Below, piece after piece: positions 45,158 to 53,502 of a stretch of DNA of 64,000 bases. Positions within the stretch are counted from its first letter, which is position 1; each line of letters starts with the position of its first letter. Source of the stretch: Latescibacteria bacterium UBA6620. Lineage in GTDB: Bacteria; Latescibacterota; UBA2968. The stretch spans positions 4,206 through 68,205 of the forward strand of contig DJHM01000038.1 in assembly GCA_002433075.1 (NCBI GenBank). The letters run 5' to 3'. The notes below the pieces were generated by a model. That model worked only from the letters and a program-made list of their open reading frames with translations. It was not told where the DNA came from and ran no database searches. The translations under genes were made by a program, and so were the position numbers.

Positions 45158-46035
45158 TTCGAGTCCACCGATCGATCCAGCCAGCCAGGGAGATCAAGCT
45201 CGGCGGATTTTCGCCACGCTGTCAGCAGCAAAGACGCAGAGAACCTCACAGCCTCCCGAGAGCGCTCCATCGCGAATGCCGAGACGTGTTCGTTCGGTGC
45301 TGGGTCCTGCGGGTCGGTCCCAGGCAACACATCACCCAAGGCATAGACCTCGTCGACCAACCGGAAGCCCGCAGAAAACTGAGCCATAATCGTCGGCATC
45401 AGCGAATCCACCGATGTCGGAGCAATCCCGGCCGAAAGTAATGACCTTGAGAGACCGAGCGTTTCAGGTAAAGCATCAACCTTCATATGAATGCCTCGAT
45501 GCTGCATCGTTCCATCCTCTCCCGGTCGGCCATCGGCGTGCGCCGTGAGGTGTAGTGGCTGACAGAGGTCCTGGGCATAGTGAGTTACGTAGCCCGCATA
45601 AACGAGGCACTTGTTCTGGATATGGGCATTGTTCGGCCACTTCCGGTGTTCGGCGAAAGCCACAGCCAGGCGCTCGGTCCACTCGCCAACTGCGTAGGGA
45701 AGGAAACCAACCTTTTCTGGACGCAAGCCCATCTCGTGACACAGGGCGATGTAGTGAAAGCGCTCCATCGGGAGAGGTCTGCCCTCGAGCAGCTCCAGAT
45801 CCAGGTAGTGCTCGACCCGTTCCGCATTTCGTACGACGGGAGTGCCTCGATTCTTAGCAACGTCGGGATCGTAGGAGGCGTGGGCGACCGCACGTCCTCC
45901 ATCCCTGAAGAATTTGGGAACGTCCTGCGGGAGCGCGTCAATAGCGGCCATCGAGAGGATATCGTGCCCCCCACCCCACCAACCGAACGCGGGTGAAACC
46001 GTCAGGAAGAATACGGCGATGACCATCCGAATCAC
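45154..46035 (-). CDS. Secreted S1/P1 nuclease or zinc-dependent phospholipase C family protein
   Basis: A signal peptide (MIRMVIAVFFLTVSPAFG) is followed at once by WWGGGHDIL. In this superfamily the mature N-terminal Trp and the His of GxxGH are zinc ligands. Others visible are Asp in ASYDPD, His in VEHYLD, His and Asp in YVTHYAQDLCQPLHL, and His/Asp in HRGIHMKVD. The 293-residue protein should bind three zinc ions and act on nucleic acids or phospholipids outside the cytoplasm. Its stop overlaps the next gene start (GTGA). Confidence 0.85.
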   Translation of the reverse strand: MIRMVIAVFFLTVSPAFGWWGGGHDILSMAAIDALPQDVPKFFRDGGRAVAHASYDPDVAKNRGTPVVRNAERVEHYLDLELLEGRPLPMERFHYIALCHEMGLRPEKVGFLPYAVGEWTERLAVAFAEHRKWPNNAHIQNKCLVYAGYVTHYAQDLCQPLHLTAHADGRPGEDGTMQHRGIHMKVDALPETLGLSRSLLSAGIAPTSVDSLMPTIMAQFSAGFRLVDEVYALGDVLPGTDPQDPAPNEHVSAFAMERSREAVRFSASLLLTAWRKSAELDLPGWLDRSVDSK

Positions 46036-46289
46036 ACGCAGCTCCTTTTCCCTTGACCCGGAACGGGTATGCGTTTACACTCTCTCCCTGTCTTCGGCCT
46101 GCGATTCGTTTCGAGCTCTCTGGGGAGTGTAGCTCGATTTCGTCCGCTGGCCGATCCCTCTTTCAGCACCCCGGGCAAATGCCTGCGGCTGCTTTGATTT
46201 TTCCGCCCTAGGATGAGGGCTTGGCAGGAGCCAACTGAAGAGCGCTGAATCTACCCTTCTGCGTCTTTTCTGTCAACGGAGCGAAATCA

Positions 46290-46321
46290 AAGGGCCACCC
46301 GCCACGTGACGGATGGCCCTT
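46290..46321 (-). terminator. Terminator of the selenocysteine operon
   Basis: AAGGGCCACCCG and CGGATGGCCCTT form a 12-bp stem with one mismatch and an eight-base loop, 7 bases beyond the 3' end of tRNA-Sec. On the minus strand TTTGATTT follows. The stretch 46036-46289 beyond it shows nothing else. Confidence 0.7.
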
Positions 46322-46327
46322 CTTGAA

Positions 46328-46425
46328 TGGCGGAAGCGCATCGGAATCGAACCGATCCTGTGTGGTTATAGCACACAACAACGGCTTTGAAGGCCGCGGG
46401 GGACACCAGTTCCCCTTCCGCTTCC
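46328..46425 (-). tRNA. selC: tRNA-Sec, anticodon UCA
   Basis: The 98-nt minus-strand RNA begins GGAAGCGG and ends CGCTTCC-GCCA, giving the long acceptor stem. It has an extended D stem (GGGGA-ACTGGTG-TCCCC), an anticodon arm CGGC-CTTCAAA-GCCG with anticodon TCA, and a long variable arm (TTGTGTG with CACACAG). The T-arm is ATCGG-TTCGATT-CCGAT. These are the diagnostic features of bacterial tRNA-Sec, the UGA-reading tRNA charged with Ser and converted by SelA. It lies 13 bases after the stop of the UGA-containing thioredoxin-like gene and is followed by a terminator. Confidence 0.97.
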
Positions 46426-46438
46426 CGGTCAATGGATC

Positions 46439-47480
46439 TCAGTCGGCCTGCAGCACGGCATCCTCGCGTGAGATCTGCTCCTTCTGCCATCCGTAGTACA
46501 CATCACCCTCGTAGGAAACTTCGGGCGTTTCAATTGCCCACAGCTGCTTCCGGATCAGCCAGTTCTGAGGATCCAACTTGAAGGCCTCCTTTAACTCGGT
46601 GACGGCGGCCTCCCGCTCATCCTCCGTCATCGGCCTGATCTCGGTTTCCTTCGTCCCGAGCCACCTCTCCGGGAGGGTATTGGTTTCGGCCCACAAAGTC
46701 AGGTCTGCCAGGAATTCCTCGTCGACGATGTTCACCGAACCGACCGGCCTTACGAGTCGCCCCGCTTCGTCCAGGATGATCGCAACAGGCAAAAATTTCA
46801 GGCTGTAGGCCTTCCCGATCTGATTGTGTTGGTCCAGCAGGGCCCGATACATCCCGCCCGCCTCTTCCGCCCAGGGCTTCGCAACTTCTGCGCCCTGGGC
46901 ATCTTGAGCGATGACCACCACTTCATCCCGATCGCCCTGGGTCTCGTAGAATCGCTTCCACCCGGGTAGCTGACCACGACACCCTCACCGGGAAGCCCAC
47001 ATATAGAAGACGGTCCGCCTCCCCACATAGTCCGTAAGCCGAACCTTTTCTCCTGTAAAGAGGTCTGGAAGTTCGAACCCGGGAGGGCAATCCCCCACCC
47101 CGAGTCCAACGGCCCCCCGCCTCAGTTTCCACGATGACGCGTGCTCCGTCGATCCTCCACGCAAAGTCGAGCGGCGAAGCAATGTGATCCAACCGAACGA
47201 AGGCCGCCGCCATCTCGAGCAAGTCACCCGCAGCGAGTGGAATGCACAGGTCACCCCGGCAGACAGAAAGCTGATCTTCCCCCGGAATCGGCTTTACCTC
47301 TGCTCCGGTCTCCGCACAGAACGGGTACAGTTCCACGTAGACCACTCCATCTTGATCGATCGCTCGCACTGCGATCGACCGCCCGTCGATCGTCACATCG
47401 TAGTCCATCGTCGATCCTCTTCCCGGCCACAGAAACAATCCGGCTATCACGAACATCCACCTACAGCAGGACACGCACAT
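46439..47480 (-). CDS. Secreted thioredoxin/TlpA-like selenoprotein (UGC active site), one homopolymer frameshift
   Basis: The gene starts inside the selB end (ATG 47480 or GTG 47474 after GGAAGGGAG) with a membrane signal (WMFVIAGLFLWPGRGS). A beta-rich domain of about 95 residues follows, like copper amine oxidase N-terminal repeats. Then comes a TlpA-like thioredoxin fold: FELPDLFTGEKVRLTDYVG, VFYMWAS, R-U-G-C-R-GQLPGW and VVVIAQDAQG, with the cis-Pro in LKFLPVAIILDEAG. The codon at 46985-46987 is TGA exactly where TlpA proteins have the first active-site Cys (WASWCGPCR); one residue between U and C is absent. The frame is open on both sides. A separate one-base excess in a six-G run near 47118 must be removed to join the two domains, giving 346 residues. 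Flanking selB and selC support decoding as selenocysteine. It is probably a periplasmic or extracellular redox protein. Confidence 0.82.
46954..46987 (-). promoter_or_regulatory. UGA codon with a candidate bacterial SECIS hairpin
   Basis: After the UGA at 46987-46985 come 14 bases and then GCUACC-CGGGU-GGAAGC. This is a six-position stem with one A-A mismatch and a five-base loop whose second base is G. The loop begins 20 bases after the UGA. Bacterial SECIS elements bound by SelB usually have a small apical loop with an early G about 16 to 37 bases after the UGA, so the fit is good but the stem is short. Confidence 0.55.
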
Positions 47481-49341
47481 CTCCCTTCCGTTCCGTTACG
47501 CCCTGTGCGTCAAAGAAATTGAGCAACGGTACCGCGAACTTCCGAGAAGTGCCGACTAGATCGCGAAAGTCCGAAACACCGATTTCCCCACTGTCCTTCG
47601 CGAAACGAATGAGTTTCTCTCGGATGTCGGCGATCACCTCGGCGGCGAACCACATCGTGTCCTCCAGCCGCACAAGGTCTCCACGTGTGGCCATCGCATC
47701 CAGAATCGGCCCAACCTCGCTCAGGCCGGCTGCCGCTTCGAGCGCATCGAAATCGGGGGGCGACGCACCCGCCTCTCTTAACGCCTCCAGGATCGACTCC
47801 CGAGCCGTTTCCTCTTCAGGACCGAACGTGACGGTGTGGGTGGCCGTACGCAGTGCCGGCCCTTCCTTCACCAGGCCACCGTCCGCAACCACAGCACCGA
47901 TCACCCGCTGCAAGTAGTCTGAATCGTACAAGTCGAGGACCTGGCGCAAGGCCTCCCGGGACATCCCCGACTGAAGGGGATAGGATGCGTGATGGCGCTC
48001 GACCAAACCGACCACCTCATCGCACAGCACCCCCCAACGATCCTTGCTGACATAGCCTCCGTCCGTACCGGGAACGCAGAGGGCGGCTCCCGCGGCGACG
48101 AGCGCGTTAAGGAGGTCGGAAACGATGTCGACAGAGACACCCAGCTCCGCGGCCAGGTCGGACGTCCACGATATTTTGTACGGATCCCGTGTGAGGTAGT
48201 GCAGAAGTACCTGCTCCGGGTCATCCGCCTCCAGCTGTTCCACAGCGGCAATGACGTCAGGTCGTAGCCTTCGGTGCTTAGGGGGCTTTGCATCAAGCAC
48301 AACCCCACCTCCAAGCGTCACAACGGGACTGAACCGGCGAATTACGAACCGGTCACCGCGTGCGGCCACACCGGGAGTTTCCAACCGAAACTGCACGAGG
48401 GCCGATTCACCGGGTGCGATCTCGTCCCCCTCGAGCACGATCACCCGGGCGAGCACACCCCGAGGACCCAGATGCAGGTGAACGCGAGCCCGATTCTTGA
48501 CGGCGGATGCATCATTCAGCACCTGCAGACGGGCGTCGATCATATAGGTTGTCTCGAAGTGTCCCGGCTGCACCAGTAGATCGCCCCGCGTCACATCCCC
48601 CACGTCGACACCCGCGATGTTCATCGCCACGCGAGCTCCGGCGACGGCCTCTCCTACGTCCCGGCCGTGGGTCTGGAGGCCGCGGACCCGAACCGATTGG
48701 CCGTTCGGCAAGAGGTCGACGGTAGATCCGTACTTGACTGAGCCGGAGACGACAGTACCCGTCACAACGGTACCGAAACCACGTACCGAAAAGGCACGAT
48801 CCACAGGAAGTCTGAAGATACCGCTGTCGGCTCGCTCCCCGACTTTCGCGACTTCCTCCTCGACAAGTGTTCGGAGCGTGTCAATCCCTTCCCCGGTCTC
48901 GTTCGACACCTGGACGATCGGCGCTTCGGCCAGAAAGGTTTCCGAAACCAGTTCCCGAAGCTCCTCGGCCACGAGTTCCACCCAATCTTCTTCGACCAGG
49001 TCCGTCTTGGTGATCGCGATGATGCCCCTCTCTACACGAAGCAGATTCAGGATACCCAGGTGTTCGCGTGTCTGGGGCATCGGACCGTCATCCGCCGCCA
49101 CGACCAGGATCGCCAGATCGACGCTGCAGACTCCTGTCACCATATTCTTGACGAAGCGTTCGTGACCCGGGACATCTATGAACGTGACGTGGTCTTTCCA
49201 GTAGGCAAAACCGATGTCGATCGTCACGCCTCGCGCTTTTTCCTCAGGCAGCGTATCGGTATCGATTCCGGTGAGCGCTCGCACGAGCGCCGTCTTCCCG
49301 TGGTCGATATGTCCGGCAGTCCCCACAATCACGTGTCGCAC
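47461..49341 (-). CDS. selB: Selenocysteine-specific elongation factor SelB
   Basis: The 626-residue protein has GTPase motifs GHIDHGKT (residues 10-17), DVPGHE (56-61) and TKTD (111-114), then EF-Tu-like beta barrels (FRLPVDRAFSVRGFGTVVTG). The C-terminal half is made of winged-helix repeats (SDLAAELGVSVDIVSDLLNAL and the final SDFRDLVGTSRKFAVPLLNFFD). The latter bind the SECIS hairpin in mRNA, while the N-terminal half carries Sec-tRNA-Sec. It overlaps selA by 13 bases and the selenoprotein gene by 20, so all are translationally linked. Confidence 0.97.
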   Translation of the reverse strand: MRHVIVGTAGHIDHGKTALVRALTGIDTDTLPEEKARGVTIDIGFAYWKDHVTFIDVPGHERFVKNMVTGVCSVDLAILVVAADDGPMPQTREHLGILNLLRVERGIIAITKTDLVEEDWVELVAEELRELVSETFLAEAPIVQVSNETGEGIDTLRTLVEEEVAKVGERADSGIFRLPVDRAFSVRGFGTVVTGTVVSGSVKYGSTVDLLPNGQSVRVRGLQTHGRDVGEAVAGARVAMNIAGVDVGDVTRGDLLVQPGHFETTYMIDARLQVLNDASAVKNRARVHLHLGPRGVLARVIVLEGDEIAPGESALVQFRLETPGVAARGDRFVIRRFSPVVTLGGGVVLDAKPPKHRRLRPDVIAAVEQLEADDPEQVLLHYLTRDPYKISWTSDLAAELGVSVDIVSDLLNALVAAGAALCVPGTDGGYVSKDRWGVLCDEVVGLVERHHASYPLQSGMSREALRQVLDLYDSDYLQRVIGAVVADGGLVKEGPALRTATHTVTFGPEEETARESILEALREAGASPPDFDALEAAAGLSEVGPILDAMATRGDLVRLEDTMWFAAEVIADIREKLIRFAKDSGEIGVSDFRDLVGTSRKFAVPLLNFFDAQGVTERKGDVRVLL

Positions 49342-50753
49342 GGAGTCTCCCGTTTCACACCCAATGCCTTGAGAACCGCATCGGCAATTTCAGCCACCTC
49401 TCCATCAGCCACCGTCCTCAGGTCAAGGTGCAGGACATCGTCACGGACGTAGCCCACAACCGGCGGATCGCTCGATCGCAGTCGGCGGGCGAACTCACTG
49501 GCCGACAAACCGGACTGGATCGTCACCGCAACACTCGGGATCGTCTCGACTGGCAACGCGCCGCTCCCGGCCTGCGCCGCAGACTCAACGATCTCTACCG
49601 TTCCGTCCACCTCCCCGATCTCTCTCGCAAGCAGGTTGGCCCTTTCCTTCACCCGGTCGACCGCCTCTGTCATCATTCGCATCACAGGATGTCGAGTCCG
49701 AAGGTGAGGTTCATTCAGAAACAGCTTCAGGGTCTCTTCGAGAAGGAGATACGTGATCTTGTCGCACCGAAGTGCTCTCATTAGAGGGTTTTTTCGGATG
49801 CGATCGAGGGCGTCCTTTTTTCCCACGAGGATTCCGCACTGTGGCCCCCCCAGCATCTTGTCGCCGCTGAAAGTCACCACATCCACCCCCGCACCCGCGC
49901 TCTCCGATACGATTGGCTCGTGGGGCAACCCGTATTCCCGCACGTCCTGGAGGACCCCACCACCCAGGTCGTGAAGGACCCCAACCTCGTGCCGCCGTGC
50001 GATTTCAACGATCTCTGGCAAGGCCACCTCAGCCGTGAAACCCTCTACCCGAAAGTTACTGGGATGTACGGACAGCAGAAGAGCCGTCTTTTCCGTAATC
50101 GCCGCCTCATAGTCTCGTGCGTGCGTGCGATTGGTCGTCCCCACTTCGACCATCACCGCTCCGCTCCCGTCCATAATGTCGGGGATCCTGAATGACCCTC
50201 CAATCTCCACCAGCTGGCCACGAGAAACGATCGCCTCACTTCCTGCGGCGAGGGTATTTAGTGCAATCAGCACCGCCGCCGCATTGTTGTTCACGACTGC
50301 CGCCGCTTCCGCACCAGTGAGTCGACAGAGCAATGCGTCCACGTGATCGACGCGAGACCCGCGTTCGCCCGATTCAAGGTCGAATTCGAGGTTCGTGTAG
50401 CCCGATGCGATCTCAGCCACCCGCCCCACGGCCGCCTGCTCGAGAGGCGCCCGGCCAAGGTTGGTGTGCAGAATCACTCCCGAGGCGTTGATGACACGCT
50501 TCAGGTTCGGCGACAGAAGATCGTCGACCCGACGTTTCAGATCCTGCGTGAGCCAGACTTCCAGACCCTCTTCGGGATCGAATCCATCCGACAGAAGCTT
50601 CTGCCTCAGATCGAATGTCGCCTCCCGGGCAAGGTTGACCAGAACCCGTCGGTCGATTCTGGAAGTCAGGGAGGTGACCGCCGGTAGTTCCAGCAGTCGG
50701 TCGACCCCCGGAATCTGCGACAACAGGGACTGCTTGGATTCGGCTTTACTCAC
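49329..50753 (-). CDS. selA: L-seryl-tRNA(Sec) selenium transferase SelA
   Basis: The 474-residue PLP enzyme has SLLSQIPGVDRLLELP at the start, VINASGVILHTNLGRAPL, AAAVVNNNAAAVLIALN, GTTNRTHARDYE, VLHDLGGG and the PLP lysine in TFSGDKMLGGPQCG (Lys299). It converts Ser-tRNA-Sec to Sec-tRNA-Sec with selenophosphate in the cytoplasm. I chose GTG 50753 because the protein then starts like other SelA; the frame is open to 50789. The selD gene, which makes selenophosphate, is not in the window and must lie elsewhere. Confidence 0.96.
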   Translation of the reverse strand: MSKAESKQSLLSQIPGVDRLLELPAVTSLTSRIDRRVLVNLAREATFDLRQKLLSDGFDPEEGLEVWLTQDLKRRVDDLLSPNLKRVINASGVILHTNLGRAPLEQAAVGRVAEIASGYTNLEFDLESGERGSRVDHVDALLCRLTGAEAAAVVNNNAAAVLIALNTLAAGSEAIVSRGQLVEIGGSFRIPDIMDGSGAVMVEVGTTNRTHARDYEAAITEKTALLLSVHPSNFRVEGFTAEVALPEIVEIARRHEVGVLHDLGGGVLQDVREYGLPHEPIVSESAGAGVDVVTFSGDKMLGGPQCGILVGKKDALDRIRKNPLMRALRCDKITYLLLEETLKLFLNEPHLRTRHPVMRMMTEAVDRVKERANLLAREIGEVDGTVEIVESAAQAGSGALPVETIPSVAVTIQSGLSASEFARRLRSSDPPVVGYVRDDVLHLDLRTVADGEVAEIADAVLKALGVKRETPCDT

Positions 50754-50963
50754 GATGAAAACCGCCTCGCTTCTTCGATTGAGCCACACCTTCGCCCCGG
50801 GGCGGAATATTGTGTGCTAATCCTTTAAGAACCATGAAGATAGACAGTTTTTCTACCTTTTCAGGGGGTCTGGGTCGTCCTCCGAACACGATTACCTAAT
50901 TTATCCCGAGCGACCCTGCCGCGCAATCGCCTTGTCCCCACAAAAGCGGCGCAAGTGGCTTAT

Positions 50964-50992
50964 TTGACAAGAATTTGGGCAAGTCCTATCTT
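50964..50992 (+). promoter_or_regulatory. Sigma70-like promoter for the sugar-nucleotide pair
   Basis: TTGACA (50964-50969), a 17-base spacer and TATCTT (50987-50992). It overlaps the 5' part of the open frame of the nucleotidyltransferase and so argues that translation begins later, at 51066. The other half of this 312-base divergent gap should hold the sel operon promoter, which I could not identify. Confidence 0.7.
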
Positions 50993-51065
50993 CATTCGTC
51001 ATCTGCGCGATCACCCGCAGTTCCCCTGCACGACCCCACTTCCACAGATCCGTCACGAGGATCCT

Positions 51066-51941
51066 TTGCGCATCTCGAAAGTCGTAGTTCCGGTCGCTGG
51101 AATGGGTACCCGTCTGTTTCCGACGACACGCGCCCTGCCCAAAGAGATGCTTCCGGTCGGACGACACCCGACAATTCAGGTTGTCGTCGACGAGCTCGTC
51201 GGGGCCGGCCTGATTGATCTCCTGTTCATCACCGCCCCATCGAAGAAAATCATCGAGCGTCAGTTCATTGACAATCTCGACGCGGGCACCGGAGCCGGTC
51301 CTGCTCTCACTTATTCATTTGCCGAGCAACAAACGCCGCCTGGCTGGAAAAAGCCCGGTGGAACCGGTGTAGCCATTGCGATGGCGGAGGCGTTCGTCGA
51401 CGGCGACCCCTTCGTCGTGGCGTACGGCGATACCATCATCCGCTCCACGCACGAGCCCTCTTTTCTGCATCGGATGCTGGATGCCCACAGCCGGGAGGAT
51501 GCCGACGCCACGATCGCTGTTCGAGCGGTCTCCGAAAATCAGATTCCCGCCTACGGCATCGTAGAACCCGCCACCGGTCAGGACCCGCAATCCGATGCCT
51601 TCTGGATTTCGGATATCGTCGAAAAGCCCACCATCGAGGAAGCGCCCAGCAACCTCGCTGTTAACGCTCGCTATATCTTCGGCCCATCCATCTTCCCACA
51701 CATTCATCGCCTGGGACCCGTGAACGACGCTGAGGTCGGTATTACGAATGCGATCCGTACCCTCATCGAAGCGGGAGGGAAGGTTCAGTGCGTACCGCTC
51801 GCACAGGGCGAAACCCGCTACGACATCGGGAACCACATCGGCTATTTCAAGGCCTTCATCGACTATGCACTTGCCGATCCTGACTGCGGCGACGAGGTGC
51901 GAAGCTACCTGTCGACGGTCTGTGCAGGAGGCGACGAATGA
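51066..51941 (+). CDS. UTP--sugar-1-phosphate uridylyltransferase (GalU type)
   Basis: The 291-residue product has the nucleotide-binding start VVVPVAGMGTRLFPTTRALPKEMLPVG (seen as VAGMGTRLFP then LPKEMLPVG), IQVVVDELVGAG, FVVAYGDTII, IVEKPTIEEAP and the C-terminal LAQGETRYDIGNHIGYFKAF. This is the bacterial GalU/UGP layout. It makes UDP-sugars from sugar 1-phosphate and UTP. TTG 51066 is chosen because the promoter at 50964-50992 lies within the longer open frame and AGGA precedes it. It overlaps the sugar kinase gene by ATGA, so the pair probably activates one sugar in two steps. Confidence 0.88.
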   Translation: MRISKVVVPVAGMGTRLFPTTRALPKEMLPVGRHPTIQVVVDELVGAGLIDLLFITAPSKKIIERQFIDNLDAGTGAGPALTYSFAEQQTPPGWKKPGGTGVAIAMAEAFVDGDPFVVAYGDTIIRSTHEPSFLHRMLDAHSREDADATIAVRAVSENQIPAYGIVEPATGQDPQSDAFWISDIVEKPTIEEAPSNLAVNARYIFGPSIFPHIHRLGPVNDAEVGITNAIRTLIEAGGKVQCVPLAQGETRYDIGNHIGYFKAFIDYALADPDCGDEVRSYLSTVCAGGDE

Positions 51942-53500
51942 CCTCGATCGGTCTACTCGAAGCCACGGAATGGAAGCGAATTCTTGAGAATCCCGACGCC
52001 ACTTTGGAAAGCCGGCTCAAGGCCATTTACGGCCCCGATCCTTCCGTAGCCGAAGGCAGGCGCGCACTCCTGGAGACCGCCGTCGCGACCTTCATCGACC
52101 GGTATGGCGGGAATCGACAGGTTCTCATATCTCGGGCCCCTGGCCGGATCAACCTCCTGGGAAACCACATCGATCATCGAGGTGGTTATCTGAACTTTAT
52201 GGCCATCGACAGGGACACCCTGATGGTCGCGTCCCCGAACAGCGACGACACGGTACGAGCCTGCAACTCCCTCGAATCCCGGTTCGAACCCTTCGAATTC
52301 AGGATCGGCGAACTCCTTCCCGTCGAAAAGCGAGGTCAGTGGCACTCGTATATCGAAGAAATCAACATCCCCCCCCGCATCTGGCAAAACTACGTCCAAG
52401 CCCCCATCCTCTATCTCCAGGACCAGACAGACCGGGAACTCACCGGGATGGACGTCTGCGTGCACGGAGATGTTCCCATCGCTGCCGGACTGTCCTCCTC
52501 CTCCACGCTCGTCGTCTCTGCCTTCCAGGCGTGCTGTGTCTTCAACCAGATCGACATCACACGGGATGCCCAAGCCGAATTCTGTGGAGCAGCTGAATGG
52601 TACGCAGGCACCCGCGGGGGCTCCGGCGACCACGCCGCGATGCTCTATTCTAGGCGCCAGACCATCCTGCAAGTGAGGTTTTTTCCCCTCACCACGACTG
52701 AGGTCCCTTTCCCAGAGGGCTATCGGGTTGTCGCGTGCAATTCACTCGTGGAACACGCGCCGCCCGGGATCTTCAACGAACGGGTGGCCACCTATGAAAT
52801 CGGCCTGATGATGCTGCGTAAGACCCACCCCACCTCGCTCGCCGAGGTCGAACACCTTCGTGACCTCGTTCCGGACGGTCGCGCCGCCACCCTCGAGTTT
52901 TACGAGATGCTGAAGGGTCTGCCCGAGCGGGCCACCCGAGACGAGATCCTCGGTACTCTGCCCGGAGAAGAGGATCGATTGAGCACGCTCTTCGCGCCAC
53001 ACTCGGAGCCCGAGAGGGGCTACCGCATCCGACAGGTTATGCTCTACGGTGTCGCGGAATGCGCACGGAGCGCGAGAGGTGCCAATCTGCTCTCCGCTGG
53101 AAAAGTGGAAGCCTTCGGCGACCTGAAGAGGCTGTCCCACGACGGAGACCGGCGTGTGCGGATCTCTCCCGATGGGACTCCATCTCCCGTCGACAACCGC
53201 GTCACCCAGGAAACGATCGACCGCCTCATCTCGACCGAGGCCGAGATCTACGCCCAGCCGGGGGGTTACGACTGCAGCTGCGAGGAGCTGGACCATCTCG
53301 TCGACCTCGCCCAGAGTGTGGCAGGGGTCGTGGGAGCCGGGCTGACCGGGGGCGGGCTCGGCGGGTGTGTCCTCGTTCTCGTGAAGGAGAACTCGGTAGA
53401 CGAATTGATCGATGTCCTGAAGAATCGCTTCTACGATGCACGAGAACTCGAGAGCGATATGCTCGTTTGCAGCAGCGTAGAAGGTGCCGGGATCCTGTAG
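51938..53500 (+). CDS. GHMP sugar 1-kinase, galactokinase-like with altered sugar motif
   Basis: The 520-residue protein has the three GHMP motifs: SRAPGRINLLGNHIDHRGG (residues 65-83), IAAGLSSSSTLVVSAF and GLTGGGLGGC. In galactokinase the first reads GRVNLIGEHTDYN; here the Glu that contacts the sugar is Asn and the following residues are IDHRGGYLN, as in galacturono- or arabinokinase-like members. It should phosphorylate C1 of a sugar other than, or besides, galactose. The chain is longer than GalK, with an N-terminal extension of about 60 residues. It is coupled to the GalU-type enzyme upstream. Confidence 0.85.
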   Translation: MTSIGLLEATEWKRILENPDATLESRLKAIYGPDPSVAEGRRALLETAVATFIDRYGGNRQVLISRAPGRINLLGNHIDHRGGYLNFMAIDRDTLMVASPNSDDTVRACNSLESRFEPFEFRIGELLPVEKRGQWHSYIEEINIPPRIWQNYVQAPILYLQDQTDRELTGMDVCVHGDVPIAAGLSSSSTLVVSAFQACCVFNQIDITRDAQAEFCGAAEWYAGTRGGSGDHAAMLYSRRQTILQVRFFPLTTTEVPFPEGYRVVACNSLVEHAPPGIFNERVATYEIGLMMLRKTHPTSLAEVEHLRDLVPDGRAATLEFYEMLKGLPERATRDEILGTLPGEEDRLSTLFAPHSEPERGYRIRQVMLYGVAECARSARGANLLSAGKVEAFGDLKRLSHDGDRRVRISPDGTPSPVDNRVTQETIDRLISTEAEIYAQPGGYDCSCEELDHLVDLAQSVAGVVGAGLTGGGLGGCVLVLVKENSVDELIDVLKNRFYDARELESDMLVCSSVEGAGIL

Positions 53501-53502
53501 TC

